The position numbers were made by a program, and so were the translations under genes. The notes beneath the pieces were generated by a model that was not told the DNA's origin, did no database searches, and saw only the letters and a program-made list of their open reading frames with translations. DNA of 64,000 nt from Anaerolinea thermophila UNI-1 (GTDB lineage: Bacteria > Chloroflexota > Anaerolineae > Anaerolineales > Anaerolineaceae), in contig NC_014960.1 in assembly GCF_000199675.1 (NCBI RefSeq), positions 2,046,001 through 2,110,000 of the forward strand, written 5' to 3'. How positions within the stretch are numbered: the first letter of the stretch is position 1; the number at the start of each line of letters is the position of its first letter. Shown one piece after another: positions 53,618 to 63,472 of this stretch.

Positions 53618-54847
53618 ATGACTGTGACAATGGATGATGCATTACTTAACGTAGTAGATGAAGATGAAGAATACCCTGTCATTGCCCGGCTCATTGACCT
53701 GGGACGGCAAAAATCATACGTCACCATAGACGATATTTTGCATTTCTTCCCGGAAGCCGAGCAAGATGTCGAGCAATTGGAAGAGGCTTTTGCGGCGTTA
53801 ATGAGCGCTGGGATTCCTTACTTAGAGGATGAAATTGTTGAGGAACCAGCCGAAGAAGAACTGGAAGCCCATGAAGAAGGGGCTGTCGAAGAAGAGGGAG
53901 AAGAAAAGTCGCTTGCCCTGGATGATTTAGCCAATATCGATACGGACGATACGATTGGCCTGTATCTTAAAGAGGTGAGCCGTGTCCCATTGCTCACTGC
54001 TGAGGAAGAGGTTGAACTGGCTCAGCGAATAGAGCGGGGAAGAATGGCACGCGAAGAATTAGCGCGTGGGAATGTCAGCCCAAAACGACGGCAGGAATTG
54101 CGGCGTCTTATCGAAGACGGTTGGGCAGCCCGTGAGCATTTAATTACGGCAAACTCACGTCTGGTAATCAGCGTAGCCAAAAAATACATGGGGAGAGGCG
54201 TGCCCTTCCTGGATTTAATTCAGGAAGGCAATATTGGGTTGATCCGCGCCACCAAGAAATTCGACTACCGCCGCGGGCATAAGTTCAGCACTTACGCCAC
54301 CTGGTGGATTCGTCAGGCCGTTACGCGCGCAATTGCCGATCAGGGTCGCACAATCCGCGTGCCTGTACACATGGGAGACCAAATTAATAAGTTGCTTCGG
54401 GTGCAACATCAACTCACCCAGAGACTAGGACGAGAACCCTCTGTGGAAGAGCTTGCCGAAGCCCTGGATGTTCCGCCCCGCAAGGTCGAGAACATGATTC
54501 AGGTGGCGCGTCGTCCCCTTTCTCTAGAGACACCTACAGATGACGAAGAGGACTCGGTGCTTGGCGATTTCATCGAGGATGAAGAAGCCCCCCCGCCAGA
54601 CGATACTGCTACCTACAACCTGCTTCGCCAGCACCTGGAAGAAGTGTTAAATACTCTCCCTCCCAGAGAGGTTCGCATCCTGCAATTGCGTTATGGGCTT
54701 CTGGATGGTCAAGCCTATACGCTGGAGGAAGTCGGGCGCAAAATGGGTGTAACACGGGAACGTGTGCGCCAAATAGAGGCTCAAGCCCTGAGCCGACTCC
54801 GCCACCCGTCAATTCGACGCAAACTCCGTGATTACCTTGGTGACTAG
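53618..54847 (+). CDS. rpoD: RNA polymerase primary sigma factor
   Basis: The 409-residue protein has an acidic N-terminal region (about 1-105). Region 1.2 follows ([20 protein letters not shown]), then region 2 ([56 protein letters not shown]), region 3, and region 4 with [20 protein letters not shown]. The conserved region 2.4/4.2 residues match housekeeping sigma factors, consistent with the TTGACA/TATAAT promoters in this window. AAGAGGTGT precedes the ATG, and a terminator follows the gene. Confidence 0.95.
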   Translation: MTVTMDDALLNVVDEDEEYPVIARLIDLGRQKSYVTIDDILHFFPEAEQDVEQLEEAFAALMSAGIPYLEDEIVEEPAEEELEAHEEGAVEEEGEEKSLALDDLANIDTDDTIGLYLKEVSRVPLLTAEEEVELAQRIERGRMAREELARGNVSPKRRQELRRLIEDGWAAREHLITANSRLVISVAKKYMGRGVPFLDLIQEGNIGLIRATKKFDYRRGHKFSTYATWWIRQAVTRAIADQGRTIRVPVHMGDQINKLLRVQHQLTQRLGREPSVEELAEALDVPPRKVENMIQVARRPLSLETPTDDEEDSVLGDFIEDEEAPPPDDTATYNLLRQHLEEVLNTLPPREVRILQLRYGLLDGQAYTLEEVGRKMGVTRERVRQIEAQALSRLRHPSIRRKLRDYLGD

Positions 54848-54872
54848 TCTGCCTGCTCAGGATGTGCTGTGT

Positions 54873-54910
54873 CCCCACGCCGCTATCTTTCTAGGCGTGG
54901 GGAATTTTTT
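54873..54910 (+). terminator. Rho-independent terminator after rpoD
   Basis: CCCCACGCC at 54873-54881 pairs with GGCGTGGGG at 54894-54902, followed by AATTTTTT. Confidence 0.92.
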
Positions 54911-54970
54911 ACCGCATAACTTGCACAATCCACAGGTTTATTGCATACTTAAGTCTGGAAGGGAGGGTTT

Positions 54971-57900
54971 ATGGCGAGAATACCTCTGCGCGCCTATGCC
55001 CGTGAAGTGGAAAACTTAATTGAACACGGACAAATCGAAGAAGCCATTGCGCACGCAAAAAACATCCTGAAGCAGTTTCCTAAATACATCGAAGCCTATC
55101 GTTTGCTGGCAAAAGCCTATCTGGAAAGCCAGCGTTATACCGAGGCAATGGACATTCTTCAACGGATCTTATCGGTTTTTCCGGATGATTTTATCGCCCA
55201 TCTGGGCATGAGCATCATCCGAGAAGATGAGGGGAATCTGGATGCCGCTATCTGGCACATGGAAAGAGCGTATGAAGTCCAGCCGTTTAACCGAGCCGTA
55301 CAGGATGAATTAAGGCGCTTGTATGGAAGACGAGATGGGGTTGAACCTCCTCGCATTCGGCTAACACGTGGAGCACTTGTCCGAATGTACGACAGAGGGA
55401 ATCTCTATCCTCAAGCCATTGCTGAAATCCGCGCCGCCCTGGCTGAAGACGGTGCCCGCCTCGACCTCCTTGTCCTTCTGGCACGGATGTATTATCTTTC
55501 AGGCCAGAAAATTGAAGCGGCAGAAGTAGCATCCTCTCTGATCAGCAAATTACCCTATTGCTTTGAAGCCAATCGCATCCTTGCTGATGTCCTTCCCGAA
55601 ACCAGTCGGGCTGGAGATGCTCCCCTCTTCAAACAGCGATTGTTATCTCTGGATCCCTATTTAGGATTCATCTCGCCTAACGCCCCCACCAGTGAACAGG
55701 TACCGGAACAAACCGTGATGGTTGAGCACCTGGATTGGGCACCTTCGATGATGGAGGAAGCCGCTCCAGAATGGGCAAAAACCATTGGCGTAGAATGGGA
55801 AGAAAGCGGTCAGGAAGAAGAATTACCCGACTGGCTCAATGCACTGGCTCAACCTACCGAAATTCCCGGTACGCCTTCTCCATCTCATGCACCACCCTCT
55901 CCTCCACCCCCTTCCCCCGAGGAGGTACTTCCCGATTTCCTGAAATCTGCAGGGTGGACGCCATCTCAGGGCGAAAATCTTGAAGCAGAACGGGGTACCC
56001 TGTTTGGAGAAGAATTGGGAGAAGACATCCCCGAAGTTGAGTCCGAGCCAGTGGAAGCAGAAATTCCGGACTGGTTAAAGTCTTTAGCGCCGGTTTCACC
56101 AGAAGAGCCCGGCGAGTCACCCGAACCGGTTCAGGAAGAAGAGCGATTGGATTGGCTGGAGGAAATTTTGCCTTCGCCATCATCGGTGCAAGGTATCGAG
56201 GAAGAAGAAGGACTTGCTGAAGACTGGTTCTTCCCTGCCGAAGCCACCGAGGAACCACCTGCTCATCCGGAAAGCCGTGAAGAAGTTGCGTTTGGCGCCG
56301 AACCTCTGCCGGATTGGTTAAGGGCAGAAATTCCTGCCGCCGAGAGTCTTCCTTCAGAACCCGCAGAAGAACTTCCAGAATGGCTTCGCACTGCAGAAGG
56401 AGAAAGCACCCCGGAAGTCAAAGGGGAAAAGTTTTCCGATTGGTTACAGGCGTCTTCTCTCGAAGAATCCATCAAGATGGCAGAACCAGGGATTGCTCCC
56501 GAAAGCACAGAGGCTCCACCTTCATGGATTGAAACCCCACCAAGTTTCGTAGAAGAACAAACAACACCTTATGTGGAGGAACAACAACCAGAAATTGCCG
56601 AATGGCTTCCGGAAAGTGAAGAGATTCCTTCTCCAACGGAAACCGAGCAAGTTCCCGAATCCCCGACATTGCTCGAGGAGATTCCTTCCAAATTTGAGGA
56701 AAGTTTCCAACCTCAGGAAGAATCAGTAGCCTTCCCTGAAAGCAAAACAGGGCTTTCGGAACCTCCGCCTGAGGATTTGGATGCTGCTCTGGCTTGGATG
56801 GAAGCCCTAGCCGCTCGCCAGGGAGCCCCTGAGGAAACACTGACCATCTCTTCTCCTGAACAACGCACCGAAGAAATTCCTGATTGGCTTAAGGGACAGA
56901 TAGAACAGACCTCGCTTGCCGAAGAAGAGAAGGCTGTCGAGTTGCAAGAGTCTCAGATTTCCTCTGAACCTCTACCGGAATTAATTGCTGAGGAAACGGA
57001 AATGGTTATTGAGGAACCCAGCCAGCCGGAAGTGGTCCAGAAAGCCGAAATCGAAATCACAGAGCAATCCCCGGATTTGACCGACTTGGACGCCGCATTA
57101 GCATGGATGGAGGCTCTCGCCGCTCGCCAAGGTGCTGAACCGGAAACACTGACAATTACACCCCCTGAACAACGCCAGGAAACACCTCCTGAATGGATCA
57201 GAGAAGAACTTCAGGGAGTGGAGTCTGCTGTGGCTCCGGAGGTTTCGGTTTCAGAAGAATCACATCCTCCAGTCCCTCCCATTGCAGAGGAAAGCAAAGG
57301 AGTACCACCTGTCAGCGCAGAAAAATCCCTAGAGGAGATGTCTCCCGACGAAGCCTTTGCGTGGCTTGAAAGCCTGGCTGCTCGTCAGGGTGCTCAGGAA
57401 GGCACATTATTCACACCGGAAGAAGAACGCCCTGAGGTCCCACCTGTCCCGGAAGCCCCACCAGCAGAAGAGATTGTTGAGACTGAGGAAATTACTCTGC
57501 CAGCCATCGAAGAAAAAGCAGAAGAATGGGTTCCTGAAGAAACCATGTCGGGAATAATCACCGAACAACCGACATCCGCAGAGATCGGGGAAGCAACAGC
57601 AGAAGAGAGTATTTCAGGAGAGGAAGTGGAAATTCCCGAATGGCTGCGTTCATACGAAGAAGAACAAAAATCGCAACCTCCTGCTTGGGAACCTGCGACC
57701 CTGGAAATCAACCCTGAAGAAGTCCCGGATGAAGCCTTGCCTGAGTGGTTGCGTGTAACCCCAGCAGAAACCGAGCCGGAACTCACCCAAATAGAAACGT
57801 GGGAAACAAAGCCAAGCGCCTCTCTGGAGGCTTCTATCTCCTCAACAGAAAGCCCTGCAACCACCGAAATACAATATTTTGGAGAAGGAGAACCTTCTTC

Positions 57901-58132
57901 TGGATGGTTAGCCATCCAGGCCGGAGAGATTTCAAAAGCAGTAGATTCCTATGCGACGCTAATTGAAACGGGCAAAAATCTTGAAAAAGTTATTCAAGAA
58001 CTGGAAGAAGCCCTCAAATATCACCCGGGTGAAGTAACGCTTTGGCAAATGCTTGGAGATGCCTATTTCAAGGCAGATCAGGTTGCCAAAGCGTTAGATG
58101 CCTATTCGAAGGCAGAAGAATTATTACGCTAA
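54971..58132 (+). CDS. Giant acidic TPR protein with repeated PDWL-type motifs
   Basis: The 1053-residue protein starts with TPR helices (about 8-235: VENLIEHGQIEEAIAHAKNI and following) and ends with another TPR pair (about 980-1050). The 700 residues between are acidic and Pro/Glu-rich. They hold about a dozen short (I/L)P(D/E)WL(K/R/N) motifs and three copies of a roughly 40-residue module (LDAALAWMEALAARQGA...) near residues 600, 703 and 789. There is no signal peptide. It is probably a cytoplasmic scaffold in which each PDWL motif docks a partner. Function unknown. GGAGGG precedes the ATG. Its stop is 16 bases before the ndk start. Confidence 0.85.
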   Translation: MARIPLRAYAREVENLIEHGQIEEAIAHAKNILKQFPKYIEAYRLLAKAYLESQRYTEAMDILQRILSVFPDDFIAHLGMSIIREDEGNLDAAIWHMERAYEVQPFNRAVQDELRRLYGRRDGVEPPRIRLTRGALVRMYDRGNLYPQAIAEIRAALAEDGARLDLLVLLARMYYLSGQKIEAAEVASSLISKLPYCFEANRILADVLPETSRAGDAPLFKQRLLSLDPYLGFISPNAPTSEQVPEQTVMVEHLDWAPSMMEEAAPEWAKTIGVEWEESGQEEELPDWLNALAQPTEIPGTPSPSHAPPSPPPPSPEEVLPDFLKSAGWTPSQGENLEAERGTLFGEELGEDIPEVESEPVEAEIPDWLKSLAPVSPEEPGESPEPVQEEERLDWLEEILPSPSSVQGIEEEEGLAEDWFFPAEATEEPPAHPESREEVAFGAEPLPDWLRAEIPAAESLPSEPAEELPEWLRTAEGESTPEVKGEKFSDWLQASSLEESIKMAEPGIAPESTEAPPSWIETPPSFVEEQTTPYVEEQQPEIAEWLPESEEIPSPTETEQVPESPTLLEEIPSKFEESFQPQEESVAFPESKTGLSEPPPEDLDAALAWMEALAARQGAPEETLTISSPEQRTEEIPDWLKGQIEQTSLAEEEKAVELQESQISSEPLPELIAEETEMVIEEPSQPEVVQKAEIEITEQSPDLTDLDAALAWMEALAARQGAEPETLTITPPEQRQETPPEWIREELQGVESAVAPEVSVSEESHPPVPPIAEESKGVPPVSAEKSLEEMSPDEAFAWLESLAARQGAQEGTLFTPEEERPEVPPVPEAPPAEEIVETEEITLPAIEEKAEEWVPEETMSGIITEQPTSAEIGEATAEESISGEEVEIPEWLRSYEEEQKSQPPAWEPATLEINPEEVPDEALPEWLRVTPAETEPELTQIETWETKPSASLEASISSTESPATTEIQYFGEGEPSSGWLAIQAGEISKAVDSYATLIETGKNLEKVIQELEEALKYHPGEVTLWQMLGDAYFKADQVAKALDAYSKAEELLR
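56773..57460 (+). repeat. Three coding copies of an approximately 40-residue module
   Basis: Copies begin near 56773, 57076 and 57340. All encode a (D)AxAWxEALAARQGA core followed by ETLT and a PEQR/PEEER stretch. The first two are nearly identical over the core; the third is diverged. Confidence 0.8.
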
Positions 58133-58148
58133 ACTCTTTGGAGGTTTT

Positions 58149-58607
58149 GTGGAACAAACATTTGTATTGGTCAAACCAGATGGTGTCCAACGAGGACTGA
58201 TCGGCGAAGTCATTGCAAGGTTGGAAAGGCGTGGCTTGAAACTGGTCGGTGCCAAATTTTTACACGTAAGCCGTAAACTGGCTGAAGAACATTATGCAGT
58301 ACATAAAGGGAAACCCTTTTACGAGGGGTTGATTAATTACATCACCTCCGCACCGGTCATGGCGATGGTTTGGGAAGGTCCGAATGCGGTTGCAGTCGTC
58401 AGGCAAACTATGGGAGCCACTCGCCCTTACGAAGCGGCTCCAGGGACCATTCGACATGATTTTGGGCTAACCGTCAGTCGGAATCTCACCCATGCATCAG
58501 ACTCGGTAGAAAATGCAATCGCTGAAATCACTTTGTGGTTTAAGCCCGAGGAACTTGTCTCGTGGGGACGGGATACCGACCGATGGATTTTTGAGAGTAA
58601 CGGATAG
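58149..58607 (+). CDS. ndk: Nucleoside diphosphate kinase
   Basis: The start is GTG at 58149 with GGAGG four bases upstream; the product has 152 residues beginning EQTFVLVKPDGVQRG after the initiator. The phosphorylated histidine lies in NLTHASDSVENA (about 117), and VGATRPYEAAPGTIRHDFG-type substrate residues are visible as MGATRPYEAAPGTIR. It balances NTP pools by transferring the gamma-phosphate. An ATG-type extension at 58098 would overlap the TPR gene and lacks homology. Confidence 0.95.
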   Translation: MEQTFVLVKPDGVQRGLIGEVIARLERRGLKLVGAKFLHVSRKLAEEHYAVHKGKPFYEGLINYITSAPVMAMVWEGPNAVAVVRQTMGATRPYEAAPGTIRHDFGLTVSRNLTHASDSVENAIAEITLWFKPEELVSWGRDTDRWIFESNG

Positions 58608-58610
58608 TTA

Positions 58611-58650
58611 CACAACAAAAAAACCGGGGCTCCCCGGTTTTTTTGTTGTG
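58611..58650. terminator. Strong terminator after ndk
   Basis: A 19-bp perfect inverted repeat (CACAACAAAAAAACCGGGG and its complement, two-base centre) gives a GC stem flanked by A7 and T7, so it can work in both directions. It separates ndk from the tRNA-Asp promoter. Confidence 0.93.
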
Positions 58651-58656
58651 AGTTTC

Positions 58657-58685
58657 TTGACAGTTACAACCTCCCATGATAAACT
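58657..58685 (+). promoter_or_regulatory. Promoter of tRNA-Asp
   Basis: A perfect TTGACA at 58657-58662 is followed after 17 bases by TAAACT at 58680-58685, 12 bases before the mature tRNA. Confidence 0.75.
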
Positions 58686-58696
58686 ATAGCGCGTTC

Positions 58697-58772
58697 GGGG
58701 GCGTGGTGTAGCGGTTAACATGCGGCCCTGTCAAGGCCGAGACCGCGGGTTCGAATCCCGTCGCTCCCGCCA
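58697..58772 (+). tRNA. tRNA-Asp (anticodon GTC)
   Basis: The acceptor GGGGGCG/CGCTCCC (one G-T pair), D arm GTGT/ACAT, anticodon stem CGGCC/GGCCG with loop CTGTCAA, and T arm GCGGG-TTCGAAT-CCCGT all fold. Discriminator G and an encoded CCA end the gene. The other tRNA in this window has no encoded CCA. Confidence 0.97.
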
Positions 58773-58781
58773 GTGATTGAG

Positions 58782-58811
58782 ACCCTTGCTGATCAGGCAT
58801 GGGTTTTTTTC
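58782..58811 (+). terminator. Terminator after tRNA-Asp
   Basis: ACCC-T-TGC pairs with GCA-T-GGGT around loop TGATCAG, followed by T7. Confidence 0.75.
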
Positions 58812-58862
58812 TTAAGTCATCTCCCTCCGCTCTTTCACTATATTACAGAATGACATCTGGTC

Positions 58863-58868
58863 TATAAT
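58863..58868 (+). promoter_or_regulatory. Probable -10 element of the GH3 gene
   Basis: A perfect TATAAT lies 38 bases upstream of the ATG; no good -35 is seen. Unlike the leaderless genes, this one has a leader with GGAG. Confidence 0.5.
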
Positions 58869-58906
58869 CAAATTACCCGATTATTTTGTTTTGTGGAGTA
58901 CATCGA

Positions 58907-61045
58907 ATGAGTGAAAATTGCCCCCTCTATCTTAATCCCGATGCCCCGCTCGAAGAACGCGTGAACGATCTCATCTCCCGGATGACTCTGGAAGAAAAAA
59001 TCAGTCAAATGTGTAACTCCTGTGCCGCAATTCCACGGCTGGGTATACCTGCCTATGATTACTGGTCAGAGGCTTTGCATGGCGTCGCCCGAAACGGTAA
59101 AGCCACTGTTTTTCCTCAAGCCATTGGCATGGCAGCCACCTGGGATACAGAGCTAATTGAGCGAGTGGCTGACGCCATCGCCAGTGAGGCTCGAGCAAAA
59201 TTCCACGAAACCTTACGAAAATTCGGGAAAACCGATATTTACCAGGGGTTGACCATGTGGTCGCCGAACATAAACATTTTTCGCGATCCGAGATGGGGCA
59301 GAGGACAGGAAACGTGGGGAGAAGACCCATACCTTACCGGAGAGATGGGAGCAGCATTTGTAAGAGGATTGCAAGGGAAAGACCCTCATTACCTGAAAAC
59401 TGCGGCGTGTGCTAAACACTACACTGTACACAGTGGACCGGAGAAAGAGCGTCATACCTTCAATGCAATTGTCACCAGGCGAGAATTGTTTGACACCTAT
59501 TTACCCGCCTTCAAAAAACTGGTGACTGAAGCCAAAGTTGAAGCCGTGATGGGTGCGTACAATCGTACACTCGGTGAACCCTGTTGTGGGAGCCCTTACC
59601 TGCTTAAAGAAATCCTTAGAAATCAATGGGGATTCAAAGGGCATGTCGTTTCAGATTGTGGTGCTATCAACGATTTTCACCTTCATCATCAAGTAACAAA
59701 AGATGGCGCCGAGTCCGCCGCCCTGGGCATTAAGAACGGTTGTGACATGGCATGTATCTGCACCTATTCCTATGAAAATCTCACCGAAGCCCTGAACCGC
59801 GGCTTAATCACCGAGGAAGATATCGATCATGCCTTAAGAAACACCCTTCGTACCCGTTTCAAATTGGGATTGTTTGATCCCCAAGAGAAAGTGCCCTATG
59901 CGCATATTTCTATGAGCGTGGTGGGATGTGAAGCACATCGAAAGTTGGCTTATGAAACAGCAGTGAAGTCTGCGGTCTTGTTGAAAAATCATAATCATAT
60001 TCTGCCTGTCAAACCTGATGTGAAGAGTATCCTCATTGTAGGACCCAACGCAGGAAATGTCCACGTCCTTCTAGGGAATTACTATGGACTTAGTGACTCG
60101 ATGACTACGTTTATGGAAGGCTTGGTTGGCAGACTTCCTGAAGGGGTAAGGATGGAATTCATGCCTGGAAGTTTGCTGACCGACTCCAAAAAGATAAAGA
60201 ATGATTGGTCTGTGGCCTCAGCAGCCTCGTTTGACCTTGTCATTGCATTTATGGGGTTATCTCCCCTGTTAGAAGGGGAAGAGGGTGAAGCCATTCTGTC
60301 GGATAACGGTGATCGTGAAGATATTGCCCTACCCAAAGCGCAACAAGAATACATCAGGGATCTTGCTGCGACCGGAGCCAAGATTGTCCTGGTTCTCACC
60401 GGCGGAAGCGCCATTGCGCTGAATGGAATTGAGGATTTGGTTGAAGCCATCCTGTGGGTTGGTTATCCCGGGCAGGAAGGAGGCAGAGCCATCGCAGACC
60501 TAATATTTGGAGACCATAGCCCCTCTGGAAAATTGCCTATTACCTTCCCGGTGTCCACTGATCAACTCCCGCCTTTCCGGGAGTATTCGATGAAAGAGCG
60601 AACCTATCGCTACATGACTTCCTCTCCCCTGTTTCCTTTTGGATTCGGGCTCAGTTATACCCAATTTGAGTACAAAAATCTCCAATTGGAACATCCTGTA
60701 TTGTCGGCTGGTGAAGCCCTCAGAGGAACATTTGAGTTAGCCAATGTTGGAGAATATGAGGGAGAAGAAGTTGTTCAAGTTTATCTCAGCGATTTAGAAG
60801 CCTCCACAATTGTTCCGCTTCAGAAACTGATCTCTTTCCAGCGGGTTAGACTGAAACCCGGAGAAACTGTTCAACTCTCATTTGCCATTCAACCTGAAGC
60901 CATGATGATGATTGACGATGAAGGAAATCAAGTACTGGAGCCAGGAAAATTCAAATTAACTATTGGTGGGGCTGCACCTATCCAGCGCTCCCTGGATTTA
61001 GGTGCCCCACAACCAGTACAGGCATATTTTGAGGTAAAGGGGTAG
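58907..61045 (+). CDS. Glycoside hydrolase family 3 (beta-glucosidase/beta-xylosidase type)
   Basis: From ATG 58907 the enzyme has 712 residues. The N-terminal TIM barrel opens with LISRMTLEEKISQM, has the substrate-binding GAYNRTLGEPCCGSPYLL and KHYTVHSGPE, and the nucleophile Asp in HVVSDCGAIND (about 254). The alpha/beta sandwich follows, and a fibronectin-III-like domain ends the protein (about 615-705). The early EALHGVAR motif is typical of the beta-xylosidase/glucosidase clade. There is no signal peptide, so it hydrolyses imported oligosaccharides. It converges with the AGE epimerase gene. Confidence 0.94.
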   Translation: MSENCPLYLNPDAPLEERVNDLISRMTLEEKISQMCNSCAAIPRLGIPAYDYWSEALHGVARNGKATVFPQAIGMAATWDTELIERVADAIASEARAKFHETLRKFGKTDIYQGLTMWSPNINIFRDPRWGRGQETWGEDPYLTGEMGAAFVRGLQGKDPHYLKTAACAKHYTVHSGPEKERHTFNAIVTRRELFDTYLPAFKKLVTEAKVEAVMGAYNRTLGEPCCGSPYLLKEILRNQWGFKGHVVSDCGAINDFHLHHQVTKDGAESAALGIKNGCDMACICTYSYENLTEALNRGLITEEDIDHALRNTLRTRFKLGLFDPQEKVPYAHISMSVVGCEAHRKLAYETAVKSAVLLKNHNHILPVKPDVKSILIVGPNAGNVHVLLGNYYGLSDSMTTFMEGLVGRLPEGVRMEFMPGSLLTDSKKIKNDWSVASAASFDLVIAFMGLSPLLEGEEGEAILSDNGDREDIALPKAQQEYIRDLAATGAKIVLVLTGGSAIALNGIEDLVEAILWVGYPGQEGGRAIADLIFGDHSPSGKLPITFPVSTDQLPPFREYSMKERTYRYMTSSPLFPFGFGLSYTQFEYKNLQLEHPVLSAGEALRGTFELANVGEYEGEEVVQVYLSDLEASTIVPLQKLISFQRVRLKPGETVQLSFAIQPEAMMMIDDEGNQVLEPGKFKLTIGGAAPIQRSLDLGAPQPVQAYFEVKG

Positions 61046-61051
61046 GATTTC

Positions 61052-62248
61052 TCACTCTTCTTGACGATTGCGAGAAATTATTTCAAAACACATTCGACTA
61101 TTGTGATAGGGGCACTTCCAAAAATCCACTAAAGGACGATGTTGTGGCTGACCTTCGCGGGAAGTGCCCCACCTCCATTCCCCGGAAGGATGACGCAGAT
61201 TCTCCTTGATCCAGTTCCAGGTTTTAGTCGCAGTTTGTAAATATTTGAGGTCACCTGAAATCTGATAAGCATTGATGCACCCAACAACTGTCTCCGCCTG
61301 TAGCCACCAATCTTTCTGCCCTTCTAATTGCCCTGCAGAGTTCATTTCACCCACTAAAGCACCATCTTCATCCAGACCTTCAGCAAGGACGCAATCAACG
61401 ATTTGAACCGCTTGTTCTTTTACCTGCGCAAGCAAGTCTGTATCCCCCAATACTTCGGCTGCTTTAACCAGCAACCAACTCCCTTCAATATCATGGCCAA
61501 AGGAAATCCAATCGCTTAAAGGAGTCCATTTTCGGTCAAAGAACAAACGGAAATGGTGGGTTTCCGGGTGTAATATTTTGTTCAGGAATATGTCAATGCA
61601 TTCTCGCAAACGAAGAAGGAGTAACTCGTCACGCCAAACCTGCGCCAGGGGAACAAAAGCCTCCAATAAGTGAAGATGGGAATTCATGGACTTATCCGAA
61701 ATCATATCGTTGGAGGAAATCCGAGCATCAGACACAGGTTTCCAATCCCGATCAAATCCTTCAAGCCACCCTCCCCCCTGCTCATCATGCGCTATTCTGT
61801 CCAGTTGTTGGAATAGAAATACTGCGTTTTTCAGGGCTTCTTCGTCACGGAAGGCCTTGGCATACTCACTCATAGCATAGATGGCATAAGCATTGGCAAA
61901 GGTCAACTTCCGGCTATCCAAAGGATATCCCCGGGAATCTACCAACCAGTAAATTCCTCCATGTTTGTTATCCCACAAATGATCTAAAAAGAAACGCCAA
62001 ACATGGTATGCTGAGTCCAGATAGGCTTGTTCGGGCCATAGTTGATATGCACGGGAAAAGGTCCACACTACCCGAGCCTGCAACGTTCCACCTTTGGAAG
62101 CCAGAGGGTCAGGAATCCCCTCCTCATTGACCAATCCATAAACCCCCCCTCGGGGATCCCTGGCCGTTCCCATCCAAAATGGAAGGATACGTTCTCGAAC
62201 TTCCTTCTCCATTTCATCTGCAAGAGTTCTGAGCATACGGATCTCCAT
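61052..62248 (-). CDS. AGE-family sugar epimerase/isomerase
   Basis: The 398-residue alpha/alpha-barrel protein belongs to the N-acylglucosamine 2-epimerase family, which includes cellobiose 2-epimerase. Visible catalytic-site stretches are SNDMISDKSMNSHLHLLEAF (His residues), SFGHDIEGSWLLVKAAEVLG and the C-terminal FWKCPYHNSRMCFEI. Length and the HDIE motif favour cellobiose 2-epimerase, which fits neighbours GH3 and GH5, but mannose isomerase or GlcNAc epimerase is possible. It starts 3 bases after the lactonase stop. Confidence 0.9.
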   Translation of the reverse strand: MEIRMLRTLADEMEKEVRERILPFWMGTARDPRGGVYGLVNEEGIPDPLASKGGTLQARVVWTFSRAYQLWPEQAYLDSAYHVWRFFLDHLWDNKHGGIYWLVDSRGYPLDSRKLTFANAYAIYAMSEYAKAFRDEEALKNAVFLFQQLDRIAHDEQGGGWLEGFDRDWKPVSDARISSNDMISDKSMNSHLHLLEAFVPLAQVWRDELLLLRLRECIDIFLNKILHPETHHFRLFFDRKWTPLSDWISFGHDIEGSWLLVKAAEVLGDTDLLAQVKEQAVQIVDCVLAEGLDEDGALVGEMNSAGQLEGQKDWWLQAETVVGCINAYQISGDLKYLQTATKTWNWIKENLRHPSGEWRWGTSREGQPQHRPLVDFWKCPYHNSRMCFEIISRNRQEE

Positions 62249-62251
62249 GAT

Positions 62252-63322
62252 CTATAAATCGTAAAATTTGATACAAACGGGAGAATTCACCTCAACAGAG
62301 AACCCAGCCGGCTGGATCTCCCCTGTTTCTCGATCACGATGGAAAAGGACCACATTGTCTGAGTATTGATTGGCAACCAGAATGAAACGTCCCGTTGGAT
62401 CAATGCTAAAGTTTCGGGGCCAGGAACCCTGAATGGACGCATACATCACTGGCAGGAGTTTGGGCACTCTGTTACCCCATACTCTGAAAATCGCCAGGCT
62501 GTCATGTCCACGGTTGGAGACATATAGAAAGGTCTCATCCTGTGAAAGGTGGATATCAGCCACAATATTCTCCCCTGAGAAGTCAGGGGGCAGGGTTGAA
62601 ACTGTCTCAACCATCTCTGCCTTTCCTTTCTCCAGGTCCCAATCCAATATGGAGACACTACTACCCAATTCATTGGCTACAAAAAGGCACCTACCATTCG
62701 ATGTAAACGTAAAATGACGAGGTCCAGCACCTGGAGGTAAGGAGATTTCCCCATGAATGAGGAATTTTCCTTGTGTTCTCTCAAGACGGTAAATGAATAT
62801 CCTGTCCAGGCCCAAATCGGCAGCGAGCAAATAGTTTCCCGAAGGGTCAAAGTCTATCGAATGGGCATGGGGTGTTTCCTGCCGGGCATGATTGGGGCCC
62901 AAGACTCCCTGGTGTTGTCTCCAATCCGAGATTTCGCCTAGAGAACCATCCGAAAGAACAGGATGGAGAGAGATACTGCCTCCTGTGTAGTTCGCGCACA
63001 TTACCCATTCCCCCTGACGATCCACACTCACATAACATGGATGAGCACCCTGAGTAGGCTGAGAATTCAGCAAATTCAAGGCACCTGTTTGTGGATGGAT
63101 GGCAAAGGCGCTCACCATGCCTTCCTCAAGTTCGTTTACTGCATACAGAACATGCTTTCGCGGGTGAAATGCAAGAAAGGATGGGTTCAGTCCGGAAGTG
63201 GAAGAGGAAAAGGTCAATTTCCCTGTGACCGGATTCATTACATACACAAAAATTCCTTCTTGGCGATGCGGTTTAGAAGGTTCAGTCTGTGTATAGGTTC
63301 CAACATAGACGAAACGAGTCAT
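62252..63322 (-). CDS. Lactonase-family seven-bladed beta-propeller protein
   Basis: The 356-residue protein is of the YbhE/lactonase family: N-terminal FVYVGTYTQ, then blade motifs (HPRKHVLYAVNELEEG, PHAHSIDFDPSGNYLLAADL, GPRHFTFTSNGRCLFVANEL) and a closing blade. The family includes 6-phosphogluconolactonase, but many members act elsewhere. There is no signal peptide. AGGAG lies 11 bases before the ATG. It is likely co-transcribed with the AGE gene. Confidence 0.88.
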   Translation of the reverse strand: MTRFVYVGTYTQTEPSKPHRQEGIFVYVMNPVTGKLTFSSSTSGLNPSFLAFHPRKHVLYAVNELEEGMVSAFAIHPQTGALNLLNSQPTQGAHPCYVSVDRQGEWVMCANYTGGSISLHPVLSDGSLGEISDWRQHQGVLGPNHARQETPHAHSIDFDPSGNYLLAADLGLDRIFIYRLERTQGKFLIHGEISLPPGAGPRHFTFTSNGRCLFVANELGSSVSILDWDLEKGKAEMVETVSTLPPDFSGENIVADIHLSQDETFLYVSNRGHDSLAIFRVWGNRVPKLLPVMYASIQGSWPRNFSIDPTGRFILVANQYSDNVVLFHRDRETGEIQPAGFSVEVNSPVCIKFYDL

Positions 63323-63472
63323 AGGACTTTTTACTCCTATATCAAGTGGAAATTCTTAACGAAAATCGAAGACCAATTGCTTACTCTTCCTTTGCAAACC
63401 CATTTCACAAACATGCAGGGGTAATTCAAATTGAATATAACATAACTTCAAATTCTAAGAATGAGAATGGCT

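Noticed and set aside
55159..57915. Antisense and out-of-frame open frames in the TPR gene, some over 100 codons
   Set aside because: They result from the repetitive Glu/Pro-rich codons of the real gene.
58886..58906. Upstream extension of the GH3 gene
   Set aside because: It adds seven residues without homology and would place the GGAG ribosome binding site inside the gene.
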